Positions 60,152 through 64,000 of a stretch of DNA of 64,000 nt are shown piece after piece. The position numbers and the translations under genes were made by a program. The stretch spans positions 3,224,001 through 3,288,000 of the forward strand of contig NZ_AP022605.1 of NCBI RefSeq assembly GCF_010728155.1, written 5' to 3'. The notes below the pieces were generated by a model. That model searched no databases. It saw only the letters and a list, made by a program, of their open reading frames with translations, and was not told the DNA's origin. The stretch's first letter is position 1, and each line of letters starts with the position of its first letter. Source of the DNA: Mycolicibacterium doricum (GTDB lineage Bacteria; Actinomycetota; Actinomycetes; Mycobacteriales; Mycobacteriaceae).

Positions 60152-60200
60152 TATTTCTGTGGCTCATGGCCAGAGCGTACGCCCGTCCGGCGTCGCCGCA

Positions 60201-60206
60201 TACAGT
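60201..60206 (+). promoter_or_regulatory. -10 box of the broken glycine-rich-associated gene
   Basis: TACAGT, 6 nt before GTG 60213; the leaderless layout survives although the gene is broken. Confidence 0.5.
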
Positions 60207-60212
60207 GAGAAA

Positions 60213-60769
60213 GTGCGGCGGCGCAACAGGCATCCGCCCGATCAGGTAAGCGCGGCGGTGGCGGCTCTCGAACTGCCTCCGGCCGTTTTCAAGACCTGTC
60301 CGTGGCAGCCGCAGGAGCACATCGAATCAGGTCTGCGCCAGTGGCTACGTTGCTGTGGGCCCGCACGCCGGGACAGCCAAGTCATCGGAATGCCTTCGCG
60401 CAAGTCGACGAAGCATGGCACGGCTTCATCCTGTGCACCATCCGATACACCGCCTTCTGCACGGCTGTGTACGGCCGGTTCCTGCACCATTACCCCGAGG
60501 GTGGCGGGCCCGTCGATGCCGCGGCCGAACCAAGGGAAGAACAGCTGCGCCGGACGGTCATCGGGTGGTCAGTGGTCGCTCAGCCCGACGAATATCGCGT
60601 GTTGTTTGACATCGACCGTCATCCGACGGGAGATTGCCGACCTCCGGTGAGACAGCGCACGCCGTCCGGCTGGGCGTTCGCGACTAGAACGGGTTCTAAT
60701 CGTGACAGTGTTCGACGGTCACGTCGACCGGCATCACAGCAGGACACGTCGGTGTCGAACCAGAGCTGA
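60213..60769 (+). pseudogene. Frameshifted glycine-rich-domain-associated protein
   Basis: The first 60 codons (FKTCPWQPQEHIESGLRQWL-RCCG and IGMPSR) are in one frame and the continuation QVDEAWHGFILCTIRYTAFC and YGRFLHHYPEGG is in the next. The join falls at about 60395, where one base is missing. The family (LRQWLxCC, MPSxxVDEAWHEFI) often neighbours TIGR04222 proteins. Confidence 0.75.
60685..60698. promoter_or_regulatory. KstR operator
   Basis: TAGAACGGGTTCTA fits TNNAACNNGTTNNA, the published KstR consensus, at every fixed position and is a near-perfect palindrome. It lies 142 bp before the annotated kstR start, consistent with autoregulation. Confidence 0.85.
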
Positions 60770-60839
60770 GGCGAGAAAGCGGAGATCGGGCTGCGTATCG
60801 TTTCCGGGGGGACACGCGGAACGAAGGGTGTCATTAGGC

Positions 60840-61547
60840 ATGTCCGAGGTCTCGATGTCAGCACACACCGACCCGTCGTCGGGTTCGGGATCGCGATCAC
60901 GCGGGACGGGCTCCGGCTCTCGGCCGCGTGAGGTGACGAACGTGGCGGTGCTCGCGGAATCCGAACTCGGCTCGCAGGCGCAGCGGGAGCGGCGCAGGCG
61001 GATCCTCGACGCCACCCTGGCGATCGCCTCCAAGGGCGGATACGAGGCCGTGCAGATGCGCGCGGTGGCCGAGCGCGCAGACGTCGCCGTCGGCACCCTC
61101 TACCGCTACTTCCCGTCGAAGGTGCACCTACTGGTGTCGGCTTTGGGCCGCGAGTTCGAGCAGATCGACACCAAGGTCGACCGTGCTCCGCTCGCCGGTG
61201 GCACGCCGTACCAGCGGCTCAACTTCATGGTCGGCAGGCTCAACCGGGCGATGCAGCGCAACCCACTGCTGACCGAGGCCATGACGCGCGCGTTCGTGTT
61301 CGCCGACGCGTCGGCCGCCGGTGAGGTCGATCATGTCGGAAAGCTGATCGACTCGATGTTCGCCCGTGCGATGAGCGACGGTGAGCCGACCGAGGACCAG
61401 TACCACGTCGCTCGCCTCCTCTCCGACGTCTGGCTGGCGAACCTGCTCGCGTGGCTCACTCGTCGCGCCTCGGCGACCGACGTCAGCAAACGGCTCGATC
61501 TGGCCGTGCGGTTGCTCATCGGCGACGGCGACCACCCTAAGATCTGA
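60840..61547 (+). CDS. kstR: Cholesterol-catabolism repressor KstR (TetR)
   Basis: 235 residues. From VAVLAESELGSQAQRERRRR onward it is almost the sequence of mycobacterial KstR: ILDATLAIASKGGYEAVQMR, GTLYRYFPSKVHLLVSALGR, and NRAMQRNPLLTEAMTRAFVF. KstR represses sterol side-chain and ring degradation genes and is released by 3-oxo-cholestenoyl-CoA. The 34-residue Ser/Gly-rich head from ATG 60840 is unusual; known KstR proteins of about 200 residues would start at GTG 60933 or 60942. The operator upstream supports self-control. Confidence 0.93.
   Translation: MSEVSMSAHTDPSSGSGSRSRGTGSGSRPREVTNVAVLAESELGSQAQRERRRRILDATLAIASKGGYEAVQMRAVAERADVAVGTLYRYFPSKVHLLVSALGREFEQIDTKVDRAPLAGGTPYQRLNFMVGRLNRAMQRNPLLTEAMTRAFVFADASAAGEVDHVGKLIDSMFARAMSDGEPTEDQYHVARLLSDVWLANLLAWLTRRASATDVSKRLDLAVRLLIGDGDHPKI
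61538..61543 (+). promoter_or_regulatory. -10 box of otsB inside the kstR 3' end
   Basis: TAAGAT, 8 nt before GTG 61552. Confidence 0.4.
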
Positions 61548-61551
61548 GAGC

Positions 61552-62334
61552 GTGGCCAACGGCGTACCGACAGACCTCCGGCAGGCGCTCGACAGCGCCG
61601 CGCGACTACCCCGACTGCTGGTCGCCTGCGACTACGACGGCACGCTAGCGCCGATCGTGTCCGATCCCGCCGACGCCCGCCCGCTGCCTGCTTCGGCGGC
61701 GGCCCTGGAGGCGCTGGCCGGGCTGCCCGCCACCACGGTCTCGCTGATCTCCGGCCGCGCGCTGGCCGTGCTCAAATCCCTCTCGGGAGTCTCCGAGCGC
61801 GTGCATCTCGTCGGCAGCCACGGGTCGGAGTTCGACACCGGCTTCGTCTCGCCGATGGACGCGCACGCCGAGGCGCTGCTGGTCGAGATCAAGCAGGCCC
61901 TCGACGCCATCGCGGCCGACTATCCCGGCGTGACAATCGAACTGAAGCCGGCCAGCGTCGCGTTGCACGTACGCAATACCTCCGACGACGACGGTGACGC
62001 GGCGATGCGCCGGGCCGACCTAGCGGCCGCGAGCTGGGATGCGCAGGTGACCGATGGCAAGGCGGTCAAGGAGTTCGCTGTCATCCACACCGACAAGGGG
62101 CAGGCGGTCGACATCCTGCGCGATGAGCACGACGCCTCGGCGGTGGTGTTCCTCGGCGACGACGTGACCGACGAGAAGGCGTTCCGCCGGATGCGCCAGG
62201 GCGACATCGGGGTCAAGGTCGGCCCCGGGGACACCGCGGCGGCTTACCGGGTGGACGATCCACGGGACGTGGCCGAGGTGCTCGAGTACCTGCTGGCGGT
62301 CCGGCGGTGCGCTCAAGCCAGGAGCACCGGGTAG
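61552..62334 (+). CDS. otsB: Trehalose-6-phosphate phosphatase OtsB
   Basis: 260 residues, HAD superfamily. Catalytic Asp27/Asp29 in DYDGTLAP, SGRAL, KPASVALHVRN and the metal loop FLGDDVTDEKAF are intact. It removes phosphate from the OtsA product. GTG 61552 is 4 bp after the kstR stop. Lacks the N-terminal extension of OtsB2. Its stop abuts that of the LacI gene with no gap. Confidence 0.94.
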   Translation: MANGVPTDLRQALDSAARLPRLLVACDYDGTLAPIVSDPADARPLPASAAALEALAGLPATTVSLISGRALAVLKSLSGVSERVHLVGSHGSEFDTGFVSPMDAHAEALLVEIKQALDAIAADYPGVTIELKPASVALHVRNTSDDDGDAAMRRADLAAASWDAQVTDGKAVKEFAVIHTDKGQAVDILRDEHDASAVVFLGDDVTDEKAFRRMRQGDIGVKVGPGDTAAAYRVDDPRDVAEVLEYLLAVRRCAQARSTG

Positions 62335-63435
62335 TCAGGCCGGCGGACCGGCGGTGCGGCCGCGCACCATGCGGGTGTCGAGGATGTCGACGACGGCCAG
62401 ACCGTTGCGAGGCGGCTGGTGTAGTAGCCGGCCGGCGCGACGCCCCTTCTCCATGCTGGGTTGCACTACCGTGGTCAGGCCGCGGCGCACCGCGTCGGGA
62501 ATCCCGTCGAACCCCGTGACCGTCATCTGACCGGGGACGTAGATACCGCGCGAACGCAGATGGTCCATCGCCGACAGGGCCAGTACGTCAGCCGTGCACA
62601 TCAGTGCGGTCAGCCGCGGATTGGTGGCCAGTGCCACCTCGGCGGCGGCACCACCTGAGGTGGGCAGGTGCTCGTAGCTCTCGACGACCGTCACCGCACG
62701 CCGGTCAAGGCCGGCCGCTGCTATCGCGTCGTACACGCCTCCGATGCGCTCACGCTGGACGTGAAATCGCGGTGTCCGTAGCGCCTCGGGGTCGGCGACA
62801 GCGGGTTGCCGGCTACCGTCGGGCCGCTCGAGTCCGAGGCGCATCGTGAGCAACCCGATCTCCCGATGGCCAAGAGACAGGACATATTCGGTGAGCCCAC
62901 GCATCGCCGCCCGGTCGTCGATGCCGACCCGGGAGGTGCCGGGAACGTCTCTGGGCTGGTCCACCACGACGACCGGCAGGTGCCGTTGCTGCACGACGGG
63001 CAGATACGGGTCGTCGTCACTGGCGGAGTAGATGACGAAACCGTCGACGCCTGCGGCCAGGACAGCCGCCGAACCGTCCTCCAGGGTGCGGTTCGGCCCG
63101 ACGGCGACCAGGAGCAGCCCCTGGCCGGCCTCCTCACAGGATTCGGCAAGGCCGGCAACGAAGTCCAACGCAGCGGGATCGCTGAAGGAATAGTTCAGCG
63201 GTTCGGTGATCATCAGTCCGACGGCACCGGCCCTGCGGGTGCGCAGCGACCTGGCCACCGGATCGGGTCCGGGGTAGCCAAGTCGCTTGGCGGCGGTGAA
63301 GATCCGCTCGCGCAGTTCGGCCGACAGCTGGTCGGGCCGGTTGTACGCATTGGAGATCGTGGTGCGGCTGACCTTCAGCTCCGCGGCGAGCGAGGCCAGG
63401 GTCGCGTGCCGCCGCGGCTCCGGACTCCTGGGCAT
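62335..63435 (-). CDS. LacI-family transcriptional regulator
   Basis: 366 residues. HTH LASLAAELKVSRTTISNAYN with hinge RSLRTRRAGAVGLM, followed by a periplasmic-binding-like sensor domain. The position beside kstR matches Rv3575c. The neighbouring otsB suggests sugar control, but the ligand is unknown. Confidence 0.93.
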   Translation of the reverse strand: MPRSPEPRRHATLASLAAELKVSRTTISNAYNRPDQLSAELRERIFTAAKRLGYPGPDPVARSLRTRRAGAVGLMITEPLNYSFSDPAALDFVAGLAESCEEAGQGLLLVAVGPNRTLEDGSAAVLAAGVDGFVIYSASDDDPYLPVVQQRHLPVVVVDQPRDVPGTSRVGIDDRAAMRGLTEYVLSLGHREIGLLTMRLGLERPDGSRQPAVADPEALRTPRFHVQRERIGGVYDAIAAAGLDRRAVTVVESYEHLPTSGGAAAEVALATNPRLTALMCTADVLALSAMDHLRSRGIYVPGQMTVTGFDGIPDAVRRGLTTVVQPSMEKGRRAGRLLHQPPRNGLAVVDILDTRMVRGRTAGPPA

Positions 63436-63465
63436 GGATTGGCACGTTAGCCGATGCGCCCGTCG

Positions 63466-64000
63466 TCAGGTCACCAGCACGCGGTCGGCCGACGACCGCA
63501 ATACGCGTTCGACAGTCCACACCGCGGCCCAGACGCCGCACGCGATCGTGACGATGACGAAACTCGGCGGAGCGTTGAACATGGCCGACAACGCAAGACC
63601 CACCCACACCGCGACCAGGTTGATCGCCGTCGACAGCGCGATCGCCGCCGCCGGCCTGGCAGTCAACATGATCGCCGCCGCCGCGGGCGTCACGACCAAC
63701 GCGAACAGCAGCAGTGTCCCGACCGCCTGCACGGCCATTGTCACCGTGAGGCCGAGCAGCACCATGAACACCACCGAAAGGCCGCGCACCGGTACGCCCT
63801 TGGCATCGGCCACCTGAGCGTTCACGGAGGCGAACAACAGCGGCCGGTAGATCACGCCGATACCCGCCGACAGCACACCGAGCAGCACCGCGAACGACAC
63901 GATCTGCTCTCCGGTGATGGCCAGTAGGTTTCCGAACAGCACGTTGGTCATCGTGCTGGAGTTGCGCGTCGCCAGAGAGTTGAACAGCAATCCGAGGCCG
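63466..64000 (-). CDS. Zinc/manganese ABC transporter permease (ZnuB/MntB-like), 5' end outside window
   Basis: The visible 177 residues have at least five helices of an ABC-3 permease (ITGEQIVSFAVLLGVLSAGI, VQAVGTLLLFALVVTPAAAA). The frame is open at the window edge, so the N-terminus is missing here. Metal specificity cannot be told. Confidence 0.88.
   Translation of the reverse strand, partial: GLGLLFNSLATRNSSTMTNVLFGNLLAITGEQIVSFAVLLGVLSAGIGVIYRPLLFASVNAQVADAKGVPVRGLSVVFMVLLGLTVTMAVQAVGTLLLFALVVTPAAAAIMLTARPAAAIALSTAINLVAVWVGLALSAMFNAPPSFVIVTIACGVWAAVWTVERVLRSSADRVLVT

Noticed and set aside
62320..62340. Terminator between otsB and the LacI gene
   Set aside because: The two stop codons abut and no hairpin was seen; the transcripts must end inside each other.

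Overview
The window is one continuous stretch of high-GC chromosome from a mycobacterium, probably a rapid-growing Mycolicibacterium-type species. This rests on three things: mycobacteria-specific genes (mshD, lmeA, sseC2, otsA/otsB, kstR, an Esp-like secreted pair), a gene order that from memory largely follows M. tuberculosis Rv0759c-Rv0822c, and a recurring TANNNT(-10)-6 to 8 nt-ATG/GTG arrangement typical of leaderless mycobacterial transcripts. There are no rRNA genes, intact IS elements, phage genes or CRISPR arrays. One tRNA-Thr is present.

Layout. (1) 1-7335: an LCP cell-wall ligase, then phosphate acquisition (phoU facing pstB-pstA-pstC-pstS). Two 11-bp-phased GTTCAC-type direct repeats sit before phoU and pstS, and a 14-bp-stem terminator lies between the convergent genes. 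(2) 7336-15904: mshD and a GlnR-like regulator, lmeA-thiX, a 29-codon polycysteine leader followed by cysA2-sseC2, a 32-aa membrane microprotein coupled to a nitrobindin-like gene, a lipoprotein, pabC-like and ygfZ-like genes, and DUF3073. (3) 15918-41179: the purine region purM, purF, purL, purQ-purS, purC, purB, purD. It is interleaved with a sterol-carrier-like protein, a membrane alpha/beta hydrolase, an antiporter, VOC, M18 peptidase, MBL, DUF2334, glutathione peroxidase, oligopeptidase B, an APC permease, a TetR regulator and a Tat esterase. Most pur genes have a TANNNT box 6-8 nt before the start codon. (4) 41253-50275: HIT protein, a decapeptide-repeat protein, tRNA-Thr, a luciferase-like oxidoreductase coupled to a GH13 enzyme, DUF1232, a 54-aa protein abutting otsA, and a RecQ helicase fused to a phosphoribosyltransferase-like tail. 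(5) 50294-60769: a broken PAQR gene, an Esp/ESX-like pair, a SatD-type gene with its membrane partner, an aminotransferase, a ketone-body operon (MHS transporter, 3-hydroxybutyrate dehydrogenase, acetoacetyl-CoA synthetase) and eroded glycine-rich-family genes. (6) 60685-64000: kstR behind a perfect KstR operator, otsB, a LacI regulator and the end of a metal ABC permease.

A notable feature is the number of eroded genes: DUF732, an SDR, an unknown exported-like protein, a transporter, a P450 (position of cyp126), an enoyl-CoA hydratase, a PAQR protein and a glycine-rich-associated protein. Short tandem duplications of 16-22 bp are scattered through the same window, and two of them directly account for frameshifts. 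The most rewarding loci are the polycysteine leader of the sulfurtransferase operon, the SatD gene with repeats across its own start codon, the exact 10-residue repeat protein, the coupled membrane microprotein, the RecQ-PRTase fusion and the genome-scale leaderless pattern of the purine genes.
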